Shown here: piece by piece, positions 22,433 to 34,476 of the stretch
How positions within the stretch are numbered: the stretch's first letter is position 1
Layout of the letters: every line of letters begins with the position of its first letter
NCBI GenBank assembly: GCA_011799875.1
Contig: CM022298.1
Span: 260,827,757-260,891,756 of the forward strand
Reading direction: 5' to 3'
Length of the DNA: 64,000 nt
From: Thinopyrum elongatum
Taxonomy: Eukaryota > Streptophyta > Magnoliopsida > Poales > Poaceae
Program-made: the position numbers and the translations under genes
The notes under the pieces: generated by a model
What the model saw: the letters and a program-made list of their open reading frames with translations, nothing else
Told to the model about the DNA's origin: nothing
The model's database searches: none

Positions 22433-24091
22433 GTTCGCGCATCCTGGACCTCCATCTTCATCCTTGCCAGTTCGATGGCATGCTCCTTATTCTTCTGCTC
22501 AAGGTCCTCACATTTAGTGATGGCATCCTTGAGCTCTTGTTGCACCTTTGTCACCCTGGCCTCATGCTTCTCACTGTCGGTTTTTACCAATGTGAGTGCG
22601 GCGGCCGCTCATTCGGCCACCGCCTTCTGTTCGGCCGCTTCGGCTTTGGCCTTCTGTAGCTCGGCCTTGAGGCTTTCGACCCCCACGGCAACAGTTGCAA
22701 TCATTTTCTTACTCAGGGATCATCCCAAACACTCTACTTCATGCGCAACATGCAAAAAATTGTGTTTTGAATAGACCAACCTTGCGCCTCGTCAAACCGC
22801 TTGTTGACAAGATTGAGCTCTTCATCAGAGCTCTTCAGCTTCCGATTTATCTCAACAACTCTGCGGCATTGGCAGTAGCTGCCAACGCCAAAGCCTGCAA
22901 AATAAAGCCAACATGACACTTCAGCCACTGTCCTCACGATTTTCGATCCTCTACCAGGTTTTTTCACAACCTGCCAGAGTCTGGGGGGCTGCTACATATA
23001 AGGATTGCTCAAATTTTACTTACAAAAATACTCTTTACAAAAACAAAAAGAGCATTACTTTGTTTACCTCAAAGCCAGTTAAGAGGCCTCCAAAAGCATC
23101 TTTCAGTCTGCTGTTAACAGACCGAACGCTTTGCAAAACCGCACCCATCAGGGTGCGGTGCTCCGCGACTATGGAGGAGCTGTTCATGGCCTCCTCCATC
23201 ATGTCCGGCCACTCTGTCTTGACTCGGCCCCCAGTGTTCGGCAGCTGTGAGGTACCGGCTCCCTCTTCGGTGGGAGGCGGTTGTGACGCTTCGGAGGGCC
23301 GTGAAGGCCCCGAAACCATCTTTTGAGAGGGCTCGGCTTGATCAAGCCCCTTCTCCCAATCTATGGTGGCCGAAGCGTTAGCTTCGACCATGTCGGTGTC
23401 GCCATCATCCCCCGTGTTCGACATGGGTGGGGTCCTTTGGGACAGCACCTCCCCGGTCTCTCCGATGACCGGAGGAGGCGCAGAGTGTGATGCGCCTCCA
23501 CTTTCTGCCAGATCGGTTGGCAGAGATGTGCCCTCCGACATCTGGTCGGTGGGGAGGTCGCGGGGAGAGCTACAGCACAATAGCACGCATGCTTTCAGTA
23601 ATATGTTAGTAAAACCAACACCCGGATAGTCTTCGGATCCTCACCTTTCAGCGCAGGGCTTGACCCTGGAAACCCTCTCCGGGATCTTCTCGGAGGCGGT
23701 GGACTCCTCATCGGAGTCCAAACTTTCATCGAGCATGGCCAGTTTGCCCCTGCTCCTCTTCTTCAGAGCTGGGGAAGGATGCTCTCCTTTGGCTTCGATC
23801 GACACCGCTCTCTTCCAAGTGCGGAAGGAATCTCTCTCCTCCTCATCTTCATCTTCCTGCTCCCCCTCCTGTGCGGAGGGGGCGTGGGTGTCCCCGGACT
23901 TGGTGTCCGGAGGGACTCGTGGGCGGAGGCCCTCCCTGGCCTCCCTTGTGGGGTTCTTCTTCTTCTCCTCCTTTCTCTCTGGCGCCTTGTAAGGCGCCAC
24001 TGTCAGCATCTCCTCCAGTGGAGCTGACATGGGGACTTCGGGCAATGGGGACGGACTGTCCATCTGCACGGCCTTCCTAAGCCAGCCCTGG
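22433..24091 (-). pseudogene. T1 antisense gene, central coiled-coil exons
   Basis: Read on the minus strand, an exon from 24,091 to 23,645 is rich in Lys/Glu/Ser (KERKEEKKKNPTREAREG, EDEDEEERDSF) and ends at a GTGAGG donor. The next exon, 23,569 to 23,068, begins after a GTAG acceptor and ends at GTAAAC. A third, 22,894 to 22,781, follows TTTTGCAG and encodes KLKSSDEELNLVNKRFDEAQ, a coiled-coil heptad segment. More coiled coil (DLEQKNKEHAIELARMKMEV) runs to the T2 insertion at 22,433. The exon-intron order resembles the T4 antisense gene. The frame change in the third exon could reflect an indel. Confidence 0.6.
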
Positions 24092-25008
24092 TGTCGGTGC
24101 AACAAACCCTGGGTCTGTTTTCCCAGACCGTGCACAGGCCTAAAAGAGCAAGGTTGCAACATCCAAGTCCAGACCAAGCAAGGAGAGATCAGCTCTTTGA
24201 GGAATCAAAGGGCAGATCAAGAGGACCAAGACAAACTAAATGAGCAAGACACCACTAAGGAGAAACCTCCCTTGCCCGGCAGGCAAGCCTGGCAAGGACG
24301 AGGTGGCCCCGAAGACAAGCCTCAAGACCGTCCCGGTAGGCCTGTCGGGCGCTACAAGGGCAAACTACCCCGCCAAGGCTCCACTGCTCCACCTCACAGC
24401 GATGCAAGTCATCGATCGGTGCGGTCTCAAGCCCCCAAGTGACTAAGTGGCTGTTATTTGGCACGTGGCAGCCACTTCCTATGGAAATCACCTCCAAAAG
24501 ACACCCGTCCAGCGACGTGGCAAACAGACAGACGAGGAGGTGGCTGAGCAGCCCGGCAAGGCTTGCCGGGCATGCCACGATGTGACACTAAGCGGCACAT
24601 TTAATGCGCTCTGCTCTGACTGCAGAGTTAGGTATGATAGCACTGTTCACTATCTAATCAATACAAAATGACTGATTTGCCACCGTGGTGACCCCTTGAT
24701 CTATAAAAGGAGGGCCATGGCAACCATAGAAAGGATTCAGACCCTTGTACACCCGTACGCGCGTAGCTGCCCTCACCCCGAGGCAACCCTGCCGGGCAAG
24801 AGCGCTGCGTTTCCACCCCAATCCACCATCAATCCACCAAAGCAGGAGTAGGGTTTTACGCCTCGCAGCGGCCCAAACCTGGGTAAAACTGCCTGTGTGA
24901 TCTCTGCCGTGCTGCGCTACGTTCTCCGCTCTTTGTGCAATGTGCTCATCCCCCCGCCGAACCACAAGGGGCTGATGGCCCCATAGGTGGCCGTGGTTTC
25001 CCACAACA
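24092..25008 (+). repeat. T3 left (5') LTR
   Basis: It starts TGTCGGTGCAAC and ends TTTCCCACAACA, with TATAAAAGG at 24,702-24,710. Its 3' half (CACTAAGCGGCACATTTAATGC to the end) matches the T4 LTR design block by block. Confidence 0.92.
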
Positions 25009-25010
25009 TC

Positions 25011-25030
25011 TTTGGCGCGCCAGGTAGGGG
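25011..25030 (+). other. T3 primer-binding site
   Basis: TTTGGCGCGCCAGGTAGGGG lies two bases after the LTR, identical to T2 and ancestral to the decayed T4 copy. The first 20 or so leader bases after it also match T4. Confidence 0.8.
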
Positions 25031-25858
25031 GACGCGCTTGCGCGAACCCGAGAAGTGTACGCAGCGCGTCATCTTCATCGCCTGCTTCATCGACGGCTGA
25101 ATCATCCATGACGCCCAAGAAGAAGCCCGGTGCTGCGGCCCATCCATCCACTTCAAAGGCCCTGTCGCACGCGGCCGCCAACGCCGCGGGGGCTACGGGG
25201 ATGCACAGAGACATGGAGGCTGCGGGGACGTGGCCGGCGCAGGCGGCGTTGTCACCACCTCCCATGCGGCTGAAACAAGGGCAGAAGGCACTGAGGAAGG
25301 ACAGCACCAACAGCATCCCAGTGGCCACGCTCCACGAGGTACGAGTGGAGAAATCATTTCGTCTGCACCTCTCCGCCTGGCTGAAGGGCACAGCCGCAGC
25401 GGTGGCACTCGCTCTAGGGCGAATCGCAACTCTCCGGCCGCTCCCGCTACGGGCGTGGCTGCGGGGCGTGCGCTACTCCCGGAACAAGCTGCCCAGCCGA
25501 TGCGCCTAACGGAGCCGCTGGCCCTGAAGCGCCTCCACCTCATCACCAAGCCACCCCGGCGACGGGCTCACAACGACGAGAACACGGCGCAGCTACTACC
25601 AACACCATGAGGAGCCAGGCGACGCTGCGGTCTATGTTGTCATCCATGCCAAGCACCGCTTCGGAGGCTATGGCGCGGGCCCAGCTGCTGTTGAGATTTC
25701 CGCAGGCAGCCGATCAGATGGATGAGTGGAGAGCCACCATTCAAAGCCTGATTGGTTTCACCGAGGCGGGAGGATCATAGTGAGCTGGCCCGCCTCGGCC
25801 TCCCCAGGCGACGACAACGGCCCGCGCTGCTGGCCATGCCGAAGGGGCCACCCCCACG
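25031..25858 (+). other. T3 leader upstream of gag
   Basis: GC-rich leader with open stretches in several frames (for example 25,012-25,509) but no domain. Part may encode the N-terminal gag extension; a start other than 25,859 is possible. Confidence 0.45.
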
Positions 25859-27571
25859 GTGCAGTCCCCTCCGCGACAGCCTGCGCAGGGGCCACGGGCG
25901 AAGCCATGTGATCAAGAACCCAACAACGTCTCGATGGCTTCGTCCGGCCCTCGAGCACGTCGAGACCAGCGGCAGGCCCAGGAGGACAGACAACAGGAAG
26001 GCGCATGCGTCACCATCGAGCGGCGCCGCGACACCCACCGCCAGTCTGATAGGCGCAATGGCCCTGACGTCGACGAGCCCACTCTCGGTGAAGGTGGGTA
26101 CCCACCTTTTGAGGTTGGGTGCCCCGCCTTCACTCGTGAGTTGCGACAAGTCCGTTGGCCATCTTCCCGCATGTTCAAGCCAGAGATACTAGAGAAGTAC
26201 GATGGGAGATTGAACCCGGCAGAGTTCCTGAGCATCTACACCATCGCTGTTCAGGCTGCCAGGGGAAGAGATGAGAAGGTGTTCGCCAACTATTTCCCTT
26301 TGGCACTCAAGCCAAATGTGAGGTCTTGGCTAATGCACCTGCCGGAGAACTCCATCTCAACTTGGGCTGACCTGTGCCATGAGTTTGTTGGCGCCTTTAT
26401 AGGCGGCCATCAAGAACCAGGACGGCCCAGTGATCTGCAGCTCCTCCCACAGAAGGAAGGAGAAAGTCTACGGAAGTACATGCAAAGGTTCAGTCGAGTG
26501 CACAGGAACATCCCAGATATCCACCCGGCAGCTGTGATAGCCGCATTCCAGTCCAATGTGCGCAACCACAGGATACGTTCCAAAATGAACGTGCGGCTGC
26601 CCAAGACTGTGAATGAGTTATACACTCTGGTGGATAAGTGTGCTCGCATAGAGGAGGGAAGGCGACTTCCCGGTGAAGAGGATGGCGTCGACATCGATTC
26701 AGACAATGACGATGATGCCACCACCCAGAAGAAGAACAAGAAACGCAATAAGAAGCGCAAGGAGAAAGTTGTGATGGCCGTCGAAGGATCAAGCACACCT
26801 AGTACCGGCAAGAAGGCCAAGGCCGAGGTCCCCGGTAAGGAGGTTGCCGCGTCCACTGACTGTCGGGCGGCCGCGGCTGCCGAGAAGGCTGGGAAGGGTG
26901 ATGGGCCGTACTGCAAGATCCATAGGACCAAGGGCCACGACCTTCAGGAGTGTCATCAGGTTGAGCAGCTCGTCAAGAAGCAGAGGGCTGAGTATGAGAA
27001 GCGTGATAAGGAGAAAACCCAGGATGGTGCTAGCGGGAAGGGGCGAGGCGGCAGAGTAAGTCGCCCCGGCAAGGCTCCTCAGAATCAAGGGAAGCCCACC
27101 AGAGGCCGTAAGAAGGAAGATTGCAATGATGAGAGTGATGGAGGAGATGAAGAGGAAACCAGTGAGCAGGAGTTCCAGAAAGCCACTAACGCCCTGTGCA
27201 TTGACGGGGGTGCATCTCTGCACTCCTCTCACCGCCAACTTAAACAGTGGGCACATGAAGTCAATGCCGTGGAGCCAGCGGCAGATTCTCGGAAGCCGCT
27301 CAAGTGGTCCCGCACGCCCATCATCTTTGACGAAGAGGATCACCCTGACCGCACCACTGTGGTAAGGTGCTTGCCGTTGTTGGTCTCACCAACAATACGC
27401 AACCTCAAAGTCACAAAGATGTTGGTTGACGGCGGGGCCGGGTTGAATCTGGTATCTCCAAAGGTCATCAGCAAACTTCAGATAGCATATGAGGAGCTCA
27501 AGGTTACTGGCACGTTCAAGGAATCAACCCCGGCAGGAGTCGTCCTAAGGGAAAGATCACGCTGTTGGTGA
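25859..27571 (+). pseudogene. T3 gag and start of protease
   Basis: The 570-codon open frame carries an Arg/Gln-rich N-terminus and the gag core at about residues 105-240 (KYDGRLNPAEFLSIYTIAVQ, FPLALKPNVRSWLMHLPENS, TWADLCHEFVGAFIGG, ESLRKYMQRF). A basic stretch, KKNKKRNKKRKEK (about 26,730-26,770), resembles a nuclear localisation signal. A Cys/His block, CKIHRTKGHDLQEC, could bind zinc. The protease active site MLVDGGAGLNLVS is near 27,420-27,460. The frame then shifts near 27,540-27,565, and the rest of protease is read in the next feature. Confidence 0.85.
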
Positions 27572-28050
27572 CGTTCGGAGGGGAGTTAAACTACCGGACT
27601 GAGAAGATCATGTTTGATGTGGTCAACCTCCCCCTACCATACAACAAAATCCTTGGTCGCCCAGCTCTGGCCAAGTTCATGGCGGCATCCCACTATGCCT
27701 ACAACACCTTGAAGATGCCAGGGCCGATAGGAGTCATTTCCATTCCGTCAGATCAGAAGGACGCAGTCATATGCATGGACAAGATGTACCGGGAGGCGGT
27801 CGCTGCTGAGGCTGCAGAAACCACTGCTCCCGCCAAGGGAAGTAAGAAAATGAAGAGAGCTAGCAAGGATGCCAGCAAGGAATCTGGGAAGCATGACTCT
27901 CCGGAGTGTGCTGCGCCTGTTGATGACTTGCTGGAGAGTTCCAATAGCAAGAGATCCAAAGCTGCTGCACCTGCTGTGAAGAACGTCCCGGCAGGGCTGG
28001 CTGGTGCTAATGGTACCTTCACTATCAGTGCCACCCTTGATGACAAATAG
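27565..28050 (+). pseudogene. T3 protease C-terminal part and linker
   Basis: This frame carries the second half of the aspartic protease (VTFGGELNYRTEKIMFDVV, then ILGRPALAKFMAASHYAYN at about 27,650-27,710) and a Lys/Ser/Ala-rich linker to RT. It ends at TAG 28,048-28,050, after which the same frame continues into RT. Confidence 0.82.
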
Positions 28051-29356
28051 GAAAGCGCGCTCATTGCCTTCCTACGAGCGAATATCGATGTGTTTGCCTG
28101 GCAACCATCTGATATCCCCGGTGTTCCCAGGGAGGTAATCGAGCACCACCTTGCTGTCTGTCCGCATGCCCGGCCCGTCAAGCAGAAGGTCCGGAAGCAA
28201 GCTTTGGAGTGGCAATAGTTTATTGCCGAGGAGATCAAGAATCTTGAAGCAGCTGGTTTGGTCAGGGGAGTATTGCATCCCACATGGTTAGCAAATCCAG
28301 TGGTGGTGCGCAAGGCGAATGGGAAATGGAGGCTTTGCATAGACTTCACAGATCTAAACAAGGCATGCCCGAAGGACCCGTTCCCCTTGCCGCGCATCGA
28401 CCAGATTATGGATTCCACTTTCGGGTGTGACCTACTTTCCTTTCTGGATGCCTACTCTGGATACCACCAGATCTTCATGTCCAAGGAAGACAAGGAAAAG
28501 ACCGTGTTCATAACCCCATGTGGCACGTACTGCTTCGTACGGATGCCCTTCGGGTTAAAGAGCGCCGGATCCACTTTTGCAAGAGCAGTAAAGATTGGCT
28601 TTGAATCCTAGCTGCACAGAAACATTGAAGCTTACATGGATGATATTGTGGTCAAGACCAAGGACAGATCAACCCTCATCCAGGATTTGGAAGAAACCTT
28701 TGCTAATCTGCGCAGGATCAACTACAAGCTGAACCCAGAGAAGTGTGTGTTTGGAGTTCCCTCCGGCAAGCTACTTGGCTTCTTTGTGTCTCATCGAGGG
28801 ATAGAGGCCAACCCCGACAAGATCAAGACTATCAAGGAAATTCAAGCACCCAAGACAGTCAAGGACGTGAGGCGTTTGACTGGATGCATGGCTGCACTGA
28901 GCAGGTTCATTTCCAAGTCTGCTGAGCGCGCCCTACCGTTCTTCAAAATCTTGAAGAAGGCAGGATCCATGGAGTGGACCCCAGAGGCAGACGCTGTGCT
29001 GCAAGATTTGAAGACCTATCTTTCCTCTGTGCCCACCTTGGTCGCTCCCAAACCACAAGAGCCGTTGCTGCTATACTTAGCGGCAACCAATCAAGTGGTT
29101 AGTGCGGCACTGGTGGCGCAGTGGGAAGTGGATGACGCGGCAGCCACAACCTTTGTCCCCTCTGAAGAGGAGAGCGAACCCGTCCCAGCAAGACTAGAGT
29201 CAGTCCAGAGTGAAGAAAGGCAGGGCAGCGAAAGCAGTTCTATGGTTGCGTCAAAGAAGAAAGTAGTGCAGCACCCAGTGTACTTCGTCAGCTCCCTATT
29301 ACAGGGAGCTAGATCGAGATACTCTCGCGTGCAAAAGTTGATTTTTTGGCCTCATC
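28051..29356 (+). pseudogene. T3 reverse transcriptase
   Basis: The palm and fingers are readable in order: GLVRGVLHPTWLANPVVV, WRLCIDFTDLNKACPKDPFP, DLLSFLDAYSGYHQI (first catalytic Asp), RMPFGLKSAGSTFARAV and AYMDDIVVKTK near 28,630-28,665 (the catalytic Asp pair). TAG codons at 28,216-28,218 and 28,609-28,611 interrupt a single frame. The thumb and connection (VKDVRRLTGCMAALSRFIS, HPVYFVSSLL) follow, and a frameshift near 29,345 leads into RNase H. It would make element cDNA in cytoplasmic particles. Confidence 0.9.
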
Positions 29357-30241
29357 ATGGCCTCAAGGAAACTGCGCCACTACTTCCAAGCCCACGAGAT
29401 CACAGTTGTCACCTGCTTCCCCTTGCAATGCATACTCCAAAACTCTGAGGCCACCGGCAGGATTGTGGAATGGGCTTTGGAGTTGTCCAGCTTTGGTTTG
29501 AAGTTTGAAAGCACGTCAACTATTCAAAGCAGAGCACTAGCAGAGTTCATCGCAGAGTGGACACCAACTCCTGATGAAGAAGTATCGGAGACGATCATCC
29601 CCAGCAAGGAAGCACCCCAAGAATGGATTATGTATTTCGATGGTGCCTTCTCCCTACAAGGTGCAGGGGATGGCGTGCTTCTTGTTACCCCCACTGGGGA
29701 GCACCTTAAGTACGTCGTCCAGATGCACTTTCCCCGGGAGAAGGCTACCAACAATACTGCAGAGTATGAAGGGCTCCTTGCCGGGCTCTGGATTGCAACA
29801 GAACTGGAAATCAAGAAGCTGATCATCCGCGAAGATTCACAACTTGTGGTGAGACAAGTCAACAAGGATTACCAAATTCCATTGATGGAGGCATACGTCG
29901 AGGAAGTGAGAAAGTTGGAGTAGCGCTTTGACGGATTGCAAACAGAGCACGTGCCCCGTGTGGAAAACAGCATTGCTGATCATCTGTCAAAGTGCACTGC
30001 ACAAAAACTCCCTGTCGAACCAGGGACTTTTGTTCTCCATCTGACTCAGCCCTCCGTATCCCCGGCAACAATGGCCAGAAAGAGGAGGAAACTGGACTCC
30101 GGCAAGCCTCACCTGGCAGAGCCTCCTGAGGCTCCCGGCAGAGAGCTTGGCGGGAACAACTCCCCTTCGATCAGTGAGCTGCACCATCCCGCTAGACCAC
30201 CGGTCCCTGCGGTCTAGAAGTGCGCTCCTGCGAATGAGGAG
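29357..30241 (+). pseudogene. T3 RNase H and spacer
   Basis: After the tether (RKLRHYFQAHEITVVTCFPL) the RNase H shows IMYFDGAF, AEYEGLLAG, REDSQLVV and a final Asp in IADHLSK, the four expected acidic residues. Stops at 29,921-29,923 and 30,215-30,217 break the frame. The spacer to integrase is Pro/Ala-rich. The enzyme would degrade the RNA strand of the RNA/DNA hybrid during replication. Confidence 0.87.
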
Positions 30242-31513
30242 GTGACGCTGGTCCTTGTTGCCGAGCCCCTGGCCCCAACCTGGGCACACATAGTCCATTT
30301 CCTCCAAACTGGAGAACTCCTCGAAGAGCAAGAAGAAGCTGAAAGAGTAGCCCGGAGGGCCAGTATGTATCAGTTCGTTCATGACATGTTGTACAGAAGG
30401 AGGCCCAATGGTGTGAAATTGAAGTGCATTTGTCGGGAGGAAGGAAAGGAATTGTTGGCAGAGGTACACAAGGGTATGTGTGGCTCACACATTGGATCAA
30501 GGGCTCTGGTTGGAAAAGCCTTCCAGCAAGGTTTCTATTGGCCCACAGCCCTCCAAGATGCAGTTGAGCTCATCACCAAATGTGAAGCCTGCCAGTTCCA
30601 TTCCAAGAACATCCATCAGCCTACTCAAGCTCTTCAGACGATCCCTTTGTCATGGCCCTTCTTGGTCTGGGGGCTCGATATCTTGGGCCCCTTCCCCCGT
30701 GCTATCGGGGGCTTTGAGTTCTTGTTCGTCGCTATCGACAAGTTCACAAAGTGGCCAAAGGTGGAGCCCGTGAGAAAGGTGACTGCTCAGTCAGCTATCA
30801 AGTTCTTGAAAGGATTGGTGTGCCGCTTCGGGGTGCTTGCCCGAATCATCACTGACAATGGCACTCAATTCATGAGTCGCGCCTTCATGCAATATGTTCA
30901 TGCCCTCAGAAGCAAGATCTCATTTGCCTCTGTCGCCCATCCCAGAAGCAACGGACAAGCTGAGAGGGCGAACGCTGAAGTGCTGCAAGGTCTCAAGACA
31001 AGAACCTTTGATAGACTGCAGAAGTGTGGCAGGCGATGGATCGACGAGCTGCCGGTGGTTCTTTGGTCCTTCAGAATGACAACAAATTGAGCTACCGGGC
31101 AGACTCCCATCTCCCAAGTCTATGGGGCAGAAGCAGTTATCCCCATGGAACTCATATTCGGATCTCCTCGAGTGCTTGCCTATGATGAAGTAGCGCAGAA
31201 ACGGCACCGGCGTGACGACGATGTGCTACTTGAGGAGAACTGTCTCAGGGCCGCTATGCGTGCTGCACGCTATCAGCAAGCCCTGCGTTGCTATCACAGC
31301 CGCAGGGTTCATGCCCGGGGTTTTGAAGAAGGCGACCTTGTCCTTAGGCGTGTTCAGTCCGCCAAGGGTACAAACAAGTTGACGCCGAAGTGGGAAGGCC
31401 CTTACCGGGTAGTACGAGTCACCAGACCTGGCGCAGTCCGTCTGGAGACCGGAGATGGCATTCAGTTGCAAAACTCATGGAACATTGAGCATCTCCGTAA
31501 GTTCTACCCGTAA
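30242..31513 (+). pseudogene. T3 integrase
   Basis: The zinc finger keeps both His and both Cys (HKGMCGSH..., KCEACQFH, about 30,465-30,605). The catalytic core keeps all acidic residues: VWGLDILGPFPR, ITDNGTQFM and SNGQAERANAE. A TGA at 31,088-31,090 interrupts the core's end, and the same frame resumes with QVYGAEAVIP. The C-terminal part has GDLVLRRV, KLTPKWEGPYRVV and NIEHLRKFYP before the TAA at 31,511. It is closely parallel to the T2 integrase. Confidence 0.9.
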
Positions 31514-33560
31514 GGCGCGGCTGTCGGGCCCTGCCCGGCAGCCACCCTTTTGTACAGGCCTTGCCGATGTTGCATCTAACCCCTTGTACAAAGCTAGGCG
31601 CAGACCCTAAGCAACAGAAATAAACGAAGCACTGGGGGGCCCGCAAAACTTGCATGCATGCATAAGCATATCATGAGCATAGCATGATCATGTAGATGAG
31701 GTCGCATGAGGCATTGTTTTCATCTGCATTAAGTTGCAGGGTTCTTGCCGTGGACTCGGTCCCAAGAAGAAGAAATGAAGACAAGCCTACATGACAATCT
31801 TCGGCAAGCCAAACAGATAAGTTCTCTTCTTATCCTTACGTGTTCTGTAAGTAGAAACTTGTGCATATGAAAACCTCGCCACCTTCAAAACTTAGGTGCT
31901 CCCATCCTTTGACTCAAATGTTGCTTCGGTCAGGATGGTCGCAGTGGCCTTTGACGGAGAAGGTTTGGCGGGGGGCTGGTCCCTCTTTGCGATTTGTGCC
32001 CGGCAGGATTAGCCCCACGGCAACAATTCAAGGGTACCGGCAGGATAGCTTGCCGGAGATAACTTGTTTACTTGAACGTATAGAGGCATTTCACCTCTGC
32101 ATGGGTATGATGCATGCACAAGTGCCCGGCAAAGCTCGTCTTTTTCATTAATATGCTGATGAATAAGTATAGATCTTATAGAACACCAACATGGATAATG
32201 AAGATTACATTATTTAGACTAAAGTTTGGCAAGTGCCTACATATTTTAGATTGAAAAATGATAAATGCCCGTGATGCCTTTGCTCTGTCCCTCCCCTCCT
32301 TGGAACTACAGGGGGAGATGAAGAAGATAGAGGGAAGGCCTGGCTGGGATTCGGCGCCTCCCCAGGATCAGGAGGGTGCCATTCCTGGGCTAGAGGAAGA
32401 AACCGGAGGGCAGGTGCAGATGGTGGCACTGCCGAAGTTCTGCCGGAGACGATGGTGCTGTCGGAAATCCCGCCACGTCGGAGCGTTCATCCCCGCTCTT
32501 GACGCATCATGGGTTGCCGCCACCCTCCTCGCCGCTGTCGCTCGAAGAGGCGCGTCTGCCGCCGCTCAAGCCCCCATCGCAGCAGCCAGGACAGGCACCA
32601 GGTGCTTCGGGAGACTCCACAGAGAGCATGGTCGTCTCCATCAACCCGAAGTTGGAAGGATGTCGTCCCCTGAAGAAGCATACACGGGCACAAGGAACCC
32701 ACTCATGCGCAAGGCAGGCAGTACCCCGAAGGAAGGGATCTGCCATTACCAATGGCGAGTCACTCCCGCGGTCTCCCCTCAATGTCACAGGGAAAAAGGG
32801 GATAGGCCATGAGTGACTACCACACTTTGTGGGCTCCGGCGTGGTGTCTCTCACATAGCCCCTCACTGGAATTGAAGCCCCGGGCGGCCCAACGATGAGC
32901 GCACTGGAGTCGCTACCTCCGGCGCTACCGCCGCGCCGCCTGCGCGCCCTCTTGAGGCCTGTGCGAAGACGGGATAGGGGTATTGTCTCAGCAAAGGCGC
33001 GACCACGCCCTTCTACTCCCCAGGTGCCTACATAAGCTTTTAGAGTCATCTTCCCCAAGCTCAAGCCCGGACCTGGCCCCGGTCTCTCCCTCTCAACATT
33101 ACTGGGAGAAGGAAGGAAATGGCAAGGAGAGGTGTGTGGATGAGCACTTCCGCTTCCCCCCGCCCCCTTTTATAGGCGGGCTGGGGGTTGGGGGCTGATC
33201 CATCGGTGGGTAACCACTGTCCCTCTCCACCAACCCAAGAAGGCCGGGCCCCTGCCTTGACGCTCTCCCGCACCACGTGCCTCCGTTACCTACCCCACTC
33301 AATGCATGCAGCATACGTGGCCAGGGATAAGGGCATGGTGGGAAGAGTGAATTGGCAGTTACTCGCCCGTGCGTTAAAGTCATTCACGGGCCATTACAAG
33401 GATGGCCCGCGCGGGAGAACCAGAAACTGACCTGGGCTTAGATTAATGAAGAAGCAAAGAAGATCTCAAAGGACAAGCAACTGCTTCCCCCTGCCTGTGC
33501 ACTGGATAGGGCCTACCCCGACGACGCCCGACAGCGCGTTCGGGCCAGGCCCGGGGGCTC
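31514..33560 (+). other. T3 3' region with antisense potential
   Basis: The first 700 or so bases are non-coding on both strands as far as I can see. On the minus strand a 185-codon open stretch (33,064-32,507) lies downstream of a TATAAAAG motif at 33,167-33,174. Its Arg/Gly/Ser-rich translation matches no family I know, so it may be a relic of the antisense gene seen in T1, T2 and T4, or chance in GC-rich DNA. The stretch ends in the polypurine tract CAGGCCCGGGGGCTC (to 33,560). Confidence 0.45.
33167..33174 (-). promoter_or_regulatory. Candidate antisense TATA box in T3
   Basis: The minus strand reads TATAAAAG inside CCTATAAAAGGGGGCG, about 390 bases inside the 3' LTR boundary. Orientation and placement match the antisense TATA motifs of T1, T2 and T4. 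Confidence 0.5.
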
Positions 33561-34476
33561 TATCGATGCAACAAACCCTTGGTCTGTTGCCCAGACTGTG
33601 CACAGGCCTAAAAGAGCAAGGTTGCAACATCCATGTCCAAACCAAGCAAGGAGAGATCGGCTCTTTGAGGAAGCAAAGGGCAGATTGAGAGGACCAAGAC
33701 AAACTAAATGAGCAAGACACCACTAAGGGGAAACCTCCCTTGCCCGACAGGCAAGCCTGGCAAGGACAAGGTGGCCCCGAAGACAAGCCTCAAGACCGTC
33801 CCAGCAGGCTTGCCGGGCGCTACAAGGGCAAACTACCCCGCCAAGGCTCCACCGCTCCACCTCACGGCGACGCAAGTCATCGATCGGTGCGGTGTCAAGC
33901 CCCCAAGTGACTAAGTGGCTGTTATTTGGCACGTGGCAGCCACTTCCTATGTAAATCACCTCCAAAAGACACCCGTCCAGCGACGTGGCAAACAGACAGA
34001 CGAGGAGGTGGCCGAGCAGCCCGGCAAGGCTTGCCGGGCATGCCACGATGTGACTCTAAGCGGCGCATTTAATGCGCTCTGCTCTGACAGTAGAGTTAGG
34101 TATGATAGTACTATTCACTATCTAATCAGTACACAATGACTGATCTGCCACTGTGGTGACCCCTTGATCTATAAAAGGAGGGCCATGGCAACCATAGAAA
34201 GGATTCGGACCCTTGTACACCCGTACGCGCGTAGCTGCCCTCGCCCCGAGGCAACCCTGCCGAGCAAGAGCGTTATGTTTCCACCACAATCCACCATCAA
34301 TCCACCAAAGCAGGAGTAGGGTTTTATGCCTCGTGGCGGCCCGAACCTGGGTAAAACTGCCCGTGTGATCTTTGCCGTGCTGCGCTACGTTCTCCGCTCT
34401 TTGTGCAATGTGCTCATCCCCCCGCCGAACCACAAGGGGCTGATGGCCCCATAGGTGGCTGTGGTTTCCCACGACA
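33561..34476 (+). repeat. T3 right (3') LTR
   Basis: This is the partner of 24,092-25,008, starting with the mutated terminus TATCGATGCAAC (TGTCGGTGCAAC in the left copy) and ending CCCACGACA. TATAAAAGG is at 34,170-34,178. Confidence 0.92.

Larger units (their letters stand above)
24092..34476 (+). mobile_element. T3: full-length, decayed autonomous Tat-type LTR retrotransposon in T1
   Basis: LTRs at 24,092-25,008 and 33,561-34,476 flank a plus-strand interior in the order primer site, gag, protease, RT, RNase H, integrase, then a non-coding 3' region and polypurine tract. The target duplication CCTGG is perfect (24,087-24,091 and 34,477-34,481). All catalytic motifs are readable but six in-frame stops and at least two frameshifts inactivate the polyprotein. 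Protease of the Asp-Gly-Gly type and the long spacer after integrase place it in the Tat lineage (relatives include RIRE2, Grande, Retand). Confidence 0.92.

Noticed and set aside
31861..32151. 96-codon plus-strand frame after T3 integrase as an env-like gene
   Set aside because: No signal peptide, membrane segment or glycoprotein pattern; it lies in the non-coding spacer.
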